From positions 248,001-312,000 of the forward strand of contig JAFDVR010000006.1 of NCBI GenBank assembly GCA_018268855.1: 64,000 nt of DNA, in the 5' to 3' direction. Within the stretch, counting starts at the first letter, position 1, and the number at the start of each line of letters is the position of its first letter. The notes under the pieces were generated by a model, which saw only the letters and a list, made by a program, of their open reading frames with translations, was not told where the DNA came from and searched no databases. The position numbers and the translations under genes were made by a program. This DNA comes from Acidobacteriota bacterium. Lineage in GTDB: Bacteria > Acidobacteriota > Terriglobia > Terriglobales > Acidobacteriaceae. Positions 17,415 through 25,474 of the stretch are shown in pieces.

Positions 17415-18221
17415 CTACATCCCTTTGGGCGTAGAGAGATATCCCGATACCAGATTCTTCTCCACCACATTGACCACAATTTCGTACAGCACAGGATTTT
17501 TGCCTGTATAGAACTGCACTGGTTCCATCAGGTTTTTGTCCTTCTTCTCGATCTCGCGATCGTCAGACGTGACCACCATCGTGTAGCGTGCGTGCTTCTG
17601 GTCCGCTTTTTTCAACTGGAGCTTCACCGTGGAAAGCACTACAGGTTTTTCGCCCTTCTTCAGAGTGAACTCGTAATAGTTGCGGTCACCTTTGTGCTTA
17701 AGAATTTCCAACTCATCATGGTTCTTCGCGATCAGTCCACTCATCACGCCGGCATCGCCCATGACGCGTTGTAGCTGTCCTTTCGTCGCCTCCAGATCGT
17801 TGCGCGTATTTGTTACGTCGGTTTTCACGCCGCCTACATCAGTACGCACAGTGGAGACATCGTTCGAAACCTGGCCAATCTTCTGTTGTGTGGCCTGCTG
17901 TGTTTTTTCCAGACGCGCGGTGTCCATCTGCTGCCGCGCCATGATGGCCTCGGCGCGTGTTTCAAGCTGCTTCTGCGTCATGCCGAGGCTCTTACCCAGC
18001 GTCTCTGTGGCCGCACGCAGGTGCGCATCGGTGGACATGAGTTTCTGCTTGAGCGCAGCATTTTCCTGTTGGGCTACAGCAAGGTTCTTTTGTGCCGTGT
18101 TCAGATGCATCTGCAACGTAATGCACCAGATGAGGCTCACCCCTCCCAGCGCCACTGCCGCTATGACCATTGCGGAAAATGCGTTTGATGCGGACCGCCC
18201 CTCATTCTGCAGATCGCTCAT
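17415..18221 (-). CDS. Membrane-anchored coiled-coil protein of unknown function
   Basis: A 268-residue protein. One membrane helix near residues 12-35 (SAMVIAAVALGGVSLIWCI), then a long coiled coil (about 40-165) rich in Gln, Ala, Thr and Asp with heptad spacing, containing a degenerate repeat TDVGGVKTDVTNTRNDL. The C-terminal 100 residues (YYEFTLKKGEKPVVLSTVKL onward) look like a beta-rich domain. ATG 18221 is chosen because GGAGGA lies nine bases before it and the membrane helix then follows directly; the frame is open far upstream only because the antisense strands of thiO and gltA lack stops. Divergent from the thiO-like gene with a 63-base gap. Confidence 0.78.
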   Translation of the reverse strand: MSDLQNEGRSASNAFSAMVIAAVALGGVSLIWCITLQMHLNTAQKNLAVAQQENAALKQKLMSTDAHLRAATETLGKSLGMTQKQLETRAEAIMARQQMDTARLEKTQQATQQKIGQVSNDVSTVRTDVGGVKTDVTNTRNDLEATKGQLQRVMGDAGVMSGLIAKNHDELEILKHKGDRNYYEFTLKKGEKPVVLSTVKLQLKKADQKHARYTMVVTSDDREIEKKDKNLMEPVQFYTGKNPVLYEIVVNVVEKNLVSGYLSTPKGM

Positions 18222-18284
18222 CCCTGTTCCTCCATGTGCTTGTCGAACCATTATGCCCGCAATGCGGCTCTCTACAATAGAAAC

Positions 18285-19355
18285 ATGAAGCAGTATGAAG
18301 TTGCAGTTGGCGGCGGGGGCATCATCGGGCTGAGCGTTGCGCTGGCACTCAAGCAACGAGGCATGGATGTTGTGCTTATTGATGAGCCGCGCGCAGGAAT
18401 GGCGTCCCTGGCAGCGGCCGGCATGCTGGCTGCTGATGATCCTGAAAATCCTCCCGAACTGCATGCGCTTTCGCTGCACAGCGTCGCACTTTATCCCGAA
18501 TATCTTGATCATCTTGAAATGCTGGGCGGCCAGCGCGTTGTGTGGGAGACGAGCGCCACGTTGCAGAAGCATGTGCATGCTCCTATCGCGGATCGCGTTA
18601 GCGCGCACCGCTTTACGCGTTCGGTTCCTGCGCTTTCTGCGTTGGAAGATTTTGTTCTGCTTCAGGAACACAGTCTCGATCCGCGTAAGCTGCATGCAGC
18701 CGCGCAAAGTGCTGTCGATGCGGCAGGAGTGAAGCGTATCGCGGCGTCGGTCAGAGCGACAGATGAACTTCCGCATGGAATAACAATCACGCTTTCGAAT
18801 GGCGACAAAATAGAAGTGCAGCGGTATGTGGACTGCACAGGCGCGTGGATGCGTAGCGTGCCGCAGGCGGTCACGCCGCGCAAGGGCCAGATGATGCGCG
18901 TGCGGCTCGGCGACATGCTGCACACCGAACGCTTTGGCAATGTTGTTCTGCGTACACCGGAGATCTATGTTGTTCCTCGCCTGGATGGGAGCGCGATTAT
19001 TGGTGCGACGGTCGAGGACATTGGCTTCGATCTCTCCACGCATGAGGACGCACTTGAACGGGTTCAACAGACCGCAGCAGAACTCGTGCCTGCCATCGCG
19101 CATGCTCCACGCATTGAGCAGTGGGCCGGGCTGCGGCCAGGTACGCGCGACGATCTTCCCCTCATCGGCGCTCTGACGGAGCGGCACTTTGTAGCGGGCG
19201 GACACTTCCGCAACGGTATCCTGCTGGCACCGGCCACGGCAGAGGCAGTAGCTGACCTGATCTTCGGTAATGCGCCGCAGGTGGATCTCTCCGCGTTCCA
19301 GCCACTTCGATTTGGGCTTGGCGAGCCGCATCCGGTATTCGCACAGCCGTCGTGA
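18285..19355 (+). CDS. FAD-dependent amino-acid oxidase, ThiO-like (glycine oxidase)
   Basis: A 356-residue DAO-family flavoprotein. The N-terminal dinucleotide-binding fold is GGGGIIGLSVALALKQRGMDVVLIDE, and the C-terminal part has GLRPGTRDDLPLIGAL followed by GGHFRNGILLAPATAEAVADLI, the pattern of glycine oxidase ThiO. ThiO makes dehydroglycine for the thiazole of thiamine. The downstream cysteine desulfurase could supply thiazole sulfur, but no other thi gene is here, so ThiO is a probable name and not proven; a general D-amino-acid oxidase is the alternative. ATG 18285 starts right before the Rossmann fold. First gene of a possible thiO-gltA-iscS-mnmA run. Confidence 0.85.
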   Translation: MKQYEVAVGGGGIIGLSVALALKQRGMDVVLIDEPRAGMASLAAAGMLAADDPENPPELHALSLHSVALYPEYLDHLEMLGGQRVVWETSATLQKHVHAPIADRVSAHRFTRSVPALSALEDFVLLQEHSLDPRKLHAAAQSAVDAAGVKRIAASVRATDELPHGITITLSNGDKIEVQRYVDCTGAWMRSVPQAVTPRKGQMMRVRLGDMLHTERFGNVVLRTPEIYVVPRLDGSAIIGATVEDIGFDLSTHEDALERVQQTAAELVPAIAHAPRIEQWAGLRPGTRDDLPLIGALTERHFVAGGHFRNGILLAPATAEAVADLIFGNAPQVDLSAFQPLRFGLGEPHPVFAQPS

Positions 19356-19421
19356 CATTCGCACAAACGCTGGGCTATAAAAGGCTATTCGTAAGAAATT
19401 CGCGGAGAAAAACACCTGCCC

Positions 19422-20555
19422 ATGTCCACTGCCGTTGCTACCCGAGGCCTTGAAGGCGTTGTTGCTACCCAATCCGGAATCTGCTGGATCGACGGCGAAG
19501 CGGGCGTACTCTCTTATCGCGGCATCGACATTCACGAGCTGGCCGCGAAGTCCAATTTTGAAGAAACCACTTATCTGCTGTGGTTCGGTGTGTTGCCAAG
19601 CGAGGATCAGCTTTCGGATTTCAAGCTTCAACTCTCTCAAGCGCGCTCTCTCGACTGGCGTATTCCTGAGTTCCTTCGCAGCCTTCCGAAGAAGACCACA
19701 CCCATGGAGGCGCTGCGCACCGTTGTCTCGCTGCTTGCCGTATATGACGTGGACGATACCGACAGTTCGCACGATGCGAATGTGCGCAAGGCCATCCGAC
19801 TGACCTCGCAGATTGCGATGGTGGTGGCGATGTTCGACCGTGTGCGCAAGGGCAAGGACATTATTGAAGCGGACAAATCGCTCTCGCACGCTGCTAATTT
19901 TTTGTGGATGCTGACGGGTGAGAAGCCCATCGGCGAAGCCACGCGCGCCTTCGATGTTGCGCTCATTCTGCATGCTGACCATGAACTGAATGCGTCCACC
20001 TTTACCGCACGTGTGATCGCCGCGACGCTTGCCGACATTCACTCGGCTGTGACCGGCGCGATTGGGGCGCTGAAGGGGCCGCTGCATGGCGGAGCGAATG
20101 AAGCTGTGATGCGGATGCTCTTCGATATTGAAAGATCTGGCGCCGATCCGGTTGAATATGTGCGCAACATGCTTGCGAACAAGATCAAGATTTCCGGCTT
20201 CGGTCATCGCGTATACAAGACTGAAGACCCGCGTGCGACGCACCTGCGCCGCATGTCGGAAGAGCTTGGCCGTGCTTCTGGCAATGCTAAGTGGTACGAA
20301 ATGTCGCGCAAGATCGAGCTTTTTATCACCAAAGAGAAGAAGCTGAACGCGAACGTCGACTTCTACTCTGCCTCGACGTATACCACGCTCGGCATCGACA
20401 TCGATCTCTTCACGCCGATCTTCGCAGTGAGCCGCATCTCCGGTTGGGCCGCACATGTGATTGAGCAGCACGATAATAACCGCCTCATTCGTCCGCGCGC
20501 TGAGTACATTGGGCCGGAGTATCCCGCGCCGTACGTTCCGATAGAAGATCGATAA
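19422..20555 (+). CDS. gltA: Citrate synthase (type II, CitZ/PrpC-like size)
   Basis: A 377-residue enzyme that condenses oxaloacetate with acetyl-CoA. Active-site blocks seen: ILHADHELNASTFTAR (first catalytic His), GPLHGGANEAV (second His), ISGFGHRVYKTEDPRA (oxaloacetate-binding Arg and third His), and VDFYSASTYTTLGI with the catalytic Asp. The short, Gram-positive/archaeal-type length is shared with 2-methylcitrate synthase, and sequence alone cannot exclude PrpC, though no other propionate gene is present. It lies 66 bases after the thiO-like gene and 28 bases before the cysteine desulfurase gene. Confidence 0.93.
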   Translation: MSTAVATRGLEGVVATQSGICWIDGEAGVLSYRGIDIHELAAKSNFEETTYLLWFGVLPSEDQLSDFKLQLSQARSLDWRIPEFLRSLPKKTTPMEALRTVVSLLAVYDVDDTDSSHDANVRKAIRLTSQIAMVVAMFDRVRKGKDIIEADKSLSHAANFLWMLTGEKPIGEATRAFDVALILHADHELNASTFTARVIAATLADIHSAVTGAIGALKGPLHGGANEAVMRMLFDIERSGADPVEYVRNMLANKIKISGFGHRVYKTEDPRATHLRRMSEELGRASGNAKWYEMSRKIELFITKEKKLNANVDFYSASTYTTLGIDIDLFTPIFAVSRISGWAAHVIEQHDNNRLIRPRAEYIGPEYPAPYVPIEDR

Positions 20556-20583
20556 GCCCTCGCGCACTTCCCTACAATGGGAG

Positions 20584-21726
20584 ATGCCGATGCAAAACAC
20601 CATCTATCTCGACGCAAACGCTACCACGGCACTTCTGCCTGAGGTACGCGAGGCGATGCTGCCATTTCTCGATGCCAGCTTTGGGAATGCATCGTCCGTG
20701 CATCAACGTGGACAGCGAGCGCGTTCGGCAGTAGACCATGCGCGCGAGCAGGTGGCGACGCTCATCGGTTGTCGCGCAAACGAGGTTGTCTTCACCTCCG
20801 GCGGTACTGAGAGCGATAACCTTGCGCTCTTCGGAACGCTGCGCGCAGGTGACCATCTCATCACTTCACAGATTGAGCATCATGCCGTGTTGCATGCCGC
20901 AGAGGAGTTGCAGAAGCGTGGCGTTGAGGTCACCTTTCTCGCTCCTAAGAAGGATGGACGCATCGAAACTGAGGCTGTTCGTGCTGCCATCCAGCCAAAT
21001 ACGCGCCTCGTCAGCATCATGCTCGCGAACAATGAGACGGGAGTACTCAATCCGATTGCCGAGATCGCGAAGATAGCGCATGAAGCTGGTGCGCTGGTAC
21101 ACACCGATGCCGTGCAGGGCGGCGGCAAGATTGTCATCGACGTGCGTTCGTTCGGTGTCGATCTGCTGTCTCTTTCCGCGCACAAGATGCATGGGCCGCA
21201 GGGTGCCGGTGCTCTTTTTGTAAAGAAGGGCGTGAAGTTGCAGCCGCTATTCTTTGGTGGAGCACATGAGCGCCAGCGCCGCGCGGGTACGGAGAACGTT
21301 GCCGCCATTGCAGGTATGGGCGTGGCAGCGGAATATGCGCGTTCATTTTTGAAGAATGATGGAGAGCGACAGATTGGTGTGTTGCGGGGCAGTTTGCAGG
21401 AGAAGCTCCTGCAGATTCCTGGCACGCAGATCAACGGCAATACTGAGCGTGTCTGCAACACGCTCAATATCCGCTTTGATGGTGTAGATGCCGATGCACT
21501 GGTCATCGCGCTCGATCTCGTGGGCGTAGCCGCATCCGCAGGATCTGCCTGCCAATCCGGCTCGACCGAGCCATCCCATGTGCTGCTTGCGATGGAACTT
21601 AGCGAAAGGGATGCGCGCAGCAGCCTGCGGCTTTCGCTCTCGCGGCTGACCAAGGCAGATGAAATTGACCGCGCCGCAGAGATCATTGCCTCCACCGTCC
21701 AGCGTCTACGCAACGCCTCACTCTGA
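20584..21726 (+). CDS. Cysteine desulfurase (NifS/IscS family)
   Basis: A 380-residue class V PLP aminotransferase-fold enzyme that takes sulfur from cysteine and passes it on as persulfide. Visible: YLDANATT start, TSGGTESDNLAL, EHHAV, the PLP site SLSAHKMHGPQG (Lys of SAHK), and the mobile-loop cysteine in ASAGSACQSGS. ATG 20584 is used; ATG 20590 is a close alternative. Immediately downstream lies mnmA, whose thiolation reaction uses this sulfur, so the pair makes functional sense. Type I (NifS/IscS) by loop length. No iscU or sufU gene is adjacent. Confidence 0.94.
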   Translation: MPMQNTIYLDANATTALLPEVREAMLPFLDASFGNASSVHQRGQRARSAVDHAREQVATLIGCRANEVVFTSGGTESDNLALFGTLRAGDHLITSQIEHHAVLHAAEELQKRGVEVTFLAPKKDGRIETEAVRAAIQPNTRLVSIMLANNETGVLNPIAEIAKIAHEAGALVHTDAVQGGGKIVIDVRSFGVDLLSLSAHKMHGPQGAGALFVKKGVKLQPLFFGGAHERQRRAGTENVAAIAGMGVAAEYARSFLKNDGERQIGVLRGSLQEKLLQIPGTQINGNTERVCNTLNIRFDGVDADALVIALDLVGVAASAGSACQSGSTEPSHVLLAMELSERDARSSLRLSLSRLTKADEIDRAAEIIASTVQRLRNASL

Positions 21727-21756
21727 AATTGCTCGGAAACCTGCGAAAATAGAGGT

Positions 21757-22887
21757 ATGCAGCAGGAAACCAACAGCACGATCGCAGTTGCCATGTCCGG
21801 CGGCGTGGACTCGTCCACCGTTGCGGCCATGCTGCGTGACGAGGGCCACAACCTTATCGGCCTGACGCTGCAGCTTTGGAACCAGCGGCGCCTTGCCGGA
21901 CACGAAGGCATGCCCGAGGCTGTGCGCGGCCGTTGCTGTTCGATTGACGATGTCTACGATGCGCGGCGCGTGGCTGAGCAGATCGGCATTCCGTATTACA
22001 TTGTGAACCAGGAAGAGCGTTTTGAGGCGGACGTGGTTCGTCCGTTTGTGAACGAGTATCTTGCTGGACGCACGCCGATTCCCTGCACGCTCTGCAACAA
22101 TCATCTCAAGTTTGATCAGCTTCTGCTTACCGCGCGGCAAATTGGTGCGGACCGCATTGCCACTGGGCACTATGCGCGCAATCACTACGATGCCGAGCGT
22201 GGCCGATGGATTCTGTCCCGCCCTGCCGATAAGTCAAAGGACCAGACCTACTTTCTCTTCGGCCTCACGCAGACGCAGCTTGCGCGTACGCTCTTCCCTC
22301 TTGGCGAGATGGAGAAACCAGCGGTCCGCGCCATTGCACAGCAGCGCGACCTTGGTGTTGCCACTAAGCCGGACTCGCAGGAGATATGCTTCATTCCCGG
22401 CGGCGACTACAAGACCTTTCTCGCTGCGTATCTCGACGAGCAGGGTGAAGAAATGCCGGCCAGCGCAGGCGATCTCGTCAATGCGCGTGGAGAAGTGGTT
22501 GGGCATCACACGGGCATTCATCAGTTCACGGTGGGACAACGCAAGGGCATTCAGCAGAACTTAAACGCACATCCTGCATCGCCGTTCTATGTGCTCGGCA
22601 TTGATGCGGAATCGCACAATGTGATCGTTGGACATGAGGAAGAACTACTCACGCGCGAAGCTATCATCGATCGCGTGAACTGGATCAGCATTCCTGAATT
22701 AAGCGGTGAACTGCGTGTGCAGGCAAAAGTCCGCCATCGCCACGAACCCGCTCCGGCAACCATCTCACCTGCAGAAGATGACACAGTGCGTCTTGTCTTT
22801 GACGATCTCCAGCGAGCAGTTACCCCAGGGCAGGCCGCGGTGTTTTATCAAGGTAATGAGGTCGTCGGCGGCGGCTGGATCGTTTAG
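21757..22887 (+). CDS. mnmA: tRNA-specific 2-thiouridylase MnmA
   Basis: A 376-residue tRNA-modifying enzyme that thiolates U34 of Lys, Glu and Gln tRNAs. The ATP pyrophosphatase P-loop is AMSGGVDSSTVAAML (residues 8-22). Catalytic cysteines: PCTLCNNHLKFD (first Cys, near residue 111) and SQEICFIPGG (second, near 211). Specificity region GHYAR and KDQTYFLFGL are typical. Directly follows the cysteine desulfurase gene by 30 bases, its sulfur donor. Normal length and intact residues. It ends convergent with a minus-strand gene. Confidence 0.97.
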   Translation: MQQETNSTIAVAMSGGVDSSTVAAMLRDEGHNLIGLTLQLWNQRRLAGHEGMPEAVRGRCCSIDDVYDARRVAEQIGIPYYIVNQEERFEADVVRPFVNEYLAGRTPIPCTLCNNHLKFDQLLLTARQIGADRIATGHYARNHYDAERGRWILSRPADKSKDQTYFLFGLTQTQLARTLFPLGEMEKPAVRAIAQQRDLGVATKPDSQEICFIPGGDYKTFLAAYLDEQGEEMPASAGDLVNARGEVVGHHTGIHQFTVGQRKGIQQNLNAHPASPFYVLGIDAESHNVIVGHEEELLTREAIIDRVNWISIPELSGELRVQAKVRHRHEPAPATISPAEDDTVRLVFDDLQRAVTPGQAAVFYQGNEVVGGGWIV

Positions 22888-22923
22888 AGGTTATTTAGGG
22901 TGATCGGTTCAAATAAACTGCTA

Positions 22924-23529
22924 CTAAGCGTGATAGTCTTCGCCTTCCCCCATCCGTTCTTCGGCTTCACGGTGATCAAAACCGGCTACATAGCGGAGAT
23001 TTTGGGGCAGGTTGTTCTTTAATTTTTCAACCATGGCCTTCATTGCAGCGATAGCACCAGCAGCCTGGCGCACCGGGACCATCAATGCGTGATTCACGCT
23101 GTCGCGCAGATGCTCCACTTTATTGAGCGTATGCGTCATCATGCTGTCCACATGGCGCGTTTGCTGGCGCGTACGCATTACCATTTCGCTGGTAAGTGAG
23201 TCAATCTCAACCGCCTTCTTCCGCGCGATAGCAGCTATTTCTTCCACGTGAGAAATGGTCTGTGAGACCTTGGGGCCATTCTGCTCCACCAATTCAGAGA
23301 CTCGCCCGATTACTGGCATTGCTTTGCCGTGAAATTCCGCAACCAGTTGAACAATTTCTTTGCGCGCCTTGCCGGCAGCTATTGCCATGGAAATAAGAAT
23401 GGCGCATTGCACCAATACGGACAAAGTCACTGCGCCGGCAAAAATCATCAGCATGGTCACCTGTCCGGACGTAAGGCCGGAAACGGTAGCATCCTGAAAC
23501 AACATGGCAGAAAAGATGGGAGTCAGCAT
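22924..23529 (-). CDS. Membrane protein with methyl-accepting-like coiled coil, unknown function
   Basis: About 201 residues. A membrane helix near the N-terminus (VTMLMIFAGAVTLSVLVQCAILISM, longer than usual) is followed by a continuous helical region (45-180) with Val/Ile/Ala heptads, such as VSQTISHVEEIAAIARKKAVEIDSLTS in shorter pieces, resembling the DUF948 type. ATG 23529 is chosen for a GAGG nine bases upstream; a TTG at 23544 is possible. It is downstream of the YtxH gene on the opposite side of a terminator? It actually lies after that gene's terminator, so it needs read-through or its own promoter. These two gene types are often neighbours. Function not known. Confidence 0.7.
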   Translation of the reverse strand: MLTPIFSAMLFQDATVSGLTSGQVTMLMIFAGAVTLSVLVQCAILISMAIAAGKARKEIVQLVAEFHGKAMPVIGRVSELVEQNGPKVSQTISHVEEIAAIARKKAVEIDSLTSEMVMRTRQQTRHVDSMMTHTLNKVEHLRDSVNHALMVPVRQAAGAIAAMKAMVEKLKNNLPQNLRYVAGFDHREAEERMGEGEDYHA

Positions 23530-23560
23530 AGGGAAAAGCCTCAATCAAAGAGAAATCAGA

Positions 23561-23588
23561 AAAGACGGGACCCACTGCCGGGTCCCGT
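23561..23588 (-). terminator. Terminator of the YtxH-domain gene
   Basis: A perfect nine-base stem ACGGGACCC (23565-23573) with GGGTCCCGT (23580-23588) and six-base loop. Read on the minus strand it is followed by CTTTTCT. It separates the YtxH gene from the next minus-strand gene. Confidence 0.85.
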
Positions 23589-23612
23589 TCCACATATGTT
23601 TACAGCAGTATG

Positions 23613-24005
23613 TTACGACTGCGACTGGTTCACGCCTTCCACACCTTGCTGTACGCTCTGTTGTGCCTGTGTGAAAGCCTGCTTGCCAGCATCCACCGCA
23701 GAAGCAACACGGCTCTGCTGGTCCTGCACAAAGTTTTTGCCCTTTTCTACGTAGTCGCTCCATTGGGTGCGGCCCTTCTCGTAGTATTCCTTGCCGCGCT
23801 CGACGTACTCGCCAAGCTGCTCCTTGCCCTGGTCTACATAACCCATCGCCTTTTCACGCGCGTCACGGGCGCTGGACGCAAGTTCGTCACGCGTCTCTCT
23901 GCCACTCTTTGGCGCATACAGAACGCCGACGAGAGCTCCAATACCAAGTCCCGCAAGGAACCAACCCAGACCGCTTACGCCGCTCTCATTTTCAGACATA
24001 TCCAT
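23613..24005 (-). CDS. YtxH-domain (gas-vesicle-GvpP-like) small protein
   Basis: About 130 residues. A glycine-rich membrane helix GLGWFLAGLGIGALVGVLYAP followed by KSGRETRDEL is the exact YtxH hallmark. The rest is an amphipathic helix with tandem degenerate repeats (DQGKEQLGEYVERGKEYYEKG, in pieces of about 11 residues) that recalls LEA-like stress proteins. General-stress role is likely by family; not shown here. ATG 24005 or 23999 are both possible starts; the longer frame to 24029 adds no pattern. Divergent from the BON lipoprotein gene. Confidence 0.82.
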   Translation of the reverse strand: MDMSENESGVSGLGWFLAGLGIGALVGVLYAPKSGRETRDELASSARDAREKAMGYVDQGKEQLGEYVERGKEYYEKGRTQWSDYVEKGKNFVQDQQSRVASAVDAGKQAFTQAQQSVQQGVEGVNQSQS

Positions 24006-24264
24006 ACCCCTTATTATTCTGGCGGCCATGGTCTCGTGCGCACGGCTTCGCCTGTTCTTTGGTGGATGCCTATTTTACCTTGGGGGTTGCCGATTGCGCT
24101 TCCCGGCGTGATTCAGAAAACTTCTCCGTTTTCTATTACTTGTGCTGCCAAACTACGTCTATCGTTATGAATGTGGGATGCGTTCCATCAGGACCGCCAC
24201 ATACCTGATACGATTCCGCATCGCTCCCCATGATGCGACAAGTAGTTTTAGCCAAGGAGTTTCT

Positions 24265-25293
24265 ATGAACGCCAAACTCTACCACTCTCTCCGCAATGGT
24301 GCACTCGCCACATCGTTGATCATTATGCTTGTCTTTGCGGGATGCAAAGGCAAGACCGCTGACGATGCAACGCTCACCACCGATATCCAGCAAAAGCTCG
24401 CCTCTGATTCTGCGCTCCAGAACGAATCTATTCAGGTTTCCGTAAATGGCGGCGTGGCGACACTGAATGGCCGTGTCAGCAATGACGCAGCGCGCTCGCT
24501 CGCTTCCAACGATGCTGCCGGTGTAAAGGACGTGAAGCAGGTCATCAACAATCTGGTCGTTGGACCGCCGCCCAGTACAACCGCAGTAGCTCCGGCACCC
24601 GCACCAGTACCTGTAGAAACGCCCGCACCTACGGTTCGCGCAAAAAAAGAAGTTGTTAGAGAAAAACCATCTCCAGTACCAGCACCTGCGCCAGTTGTGC
24701 GTCAGCCTGTACCTGCACCTGCGCCGGTTGCTGCTGCACCCGCACCACCCCCTGCTCCGCGCTTCCGCGATGTGACTGTACAGGCCGGCACCACGCTACC
24801 AGTACGCATCACACAAACGCTCGACAGCGGTACTTCCCAAACAGGCGACAGCTTCTCCGGCGTGCTTGCATCGGACATTGTTGTGGATGGCTTCGTTGCT
24901 CTACATCGCGGCACTGCCGTCACGGGCCGTGTCATTGAAGCCAAGGATGCCACGCACTTCAAAGGAAGTTCTGCCCTTTCCGTTGAGCTGGTCGGCATCA
25001 ACGCACGAGGCAACCGGCAGTCCATTGCCACTGACGCAGTTTCCAAAGAAGGCAAAGCACGAGGCACCAATACCGCCAAAAAAGCCGGCATTGGTGCTGT
25101 CGGCGGAGCAATCCTTGGCGGCATTCTCGGCGGCGGCAAGGGTGCTGCTATTGGCGCAGCAGCCGGCGGAGCAGGCGGCGCTGGTATTAATGCCGTGACC
25201 AAAGGCGAGCAGGTCCAGTTTCCCTCAGAGAGCATCCTGCGTTTCCGCCTTGCGCGACCCATCACCATGCACGTAAGCAACGATAATCAATAA
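24265..25293 (+). CDS. BON-domain lipoprotein with proline-rich linker and glycine zipper
   Basis: A 342-residue envelope protein. Signal with lipobox MLVFAGC (Cys near residue 27). A BON domain follows (about 35-95: LTTDIQQKLASDSALQN, VNGGVATLNGRVS), a lipid-binding module of periplasmic proteins. Next is a Pro/Ala/Val linker (105-175) of a kind that spans the periplasm. The C-terminal part has a beta-rich segment and a glycine-zipper membrane motif (GAVGGAILGGILGGGKGAAI, about 285-305). ATG 24265 is preceded by AAGGAG; the frame upstream to 24142 is not used. Likely outer-membrane integrity or stress function; not specific. Confidence 0.85.
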   Translation: MNAKLYHSLRNGALATSLIIMLVFAGCKGKTADDATLTTDIQQKLASDSALQNESIQVSVNGGVATLNGRVSNDAARSLASNDAAGVKDVKQVINNLVVGPPPSTTAVAPAPAPVPVETPAPTVRAKKEVVREKPSPVPAPAPVVRQPVPAPAPVAAAPAPPPAPRFRDVTVQAGTTLPVRITQTLDSGTSQTGDSFSGVLASDIVVDGFVALHRGTAVTGRVIEAKDATHFKGSSALSVELVGINARGNRQSIATDAVSKEGKARGTNTAKKAGIGAVGGAILGGILGGGKGAAIGAAAGGAGGAGINAVTKGEQVQFPSESILRFRLARPITMHVSNDNQ

Positions 25294-25314
25294 TTTCCAC
25301 GCATTTACCCTTTA

Positions 25315-25350
25315 AAAAGCGAAGGCCCGCCTCATTTGGCGGGTCTTCGC
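25315..25350 (-). terminator. Strong hairpin between BON lipoprotein and GH57 genes
   Basis: A 13-base stem, GCGAAGGCCCGCC (25319-25331) with GGCGGGTCTTCGC (25338-25350), one G-T wobble, six-base loop. The T tract is on the minus strand (AAAAA before it on the plus strand), so it is oriented best for transcripts from the right, although the hairpin follows the plus-strand gene. Confidence 0.65.
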
Positions 25351-25474
25351 ACATTGGCAGACAGTCATGCAAGCCGTTGAAGGATATAAACTAAAAGCTG
25401 GCTCCGTATCTTCGCGCATTTACTTTTCAGCATCCCACCTAAATAAACAACAGCAAGGGAACGCAAGACACTGC

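Noticed and set aside
18222..20603. Very long minus-strand open frame upstream of the coiled-coil gene, running antisense through the thiO-like and gltA genes.
   Set aside because: It lacks any domain pattern over the antisense part, and both plus-strand genes have intact family motifs. The openness comes from codon bias; the real start is ATG 18221.
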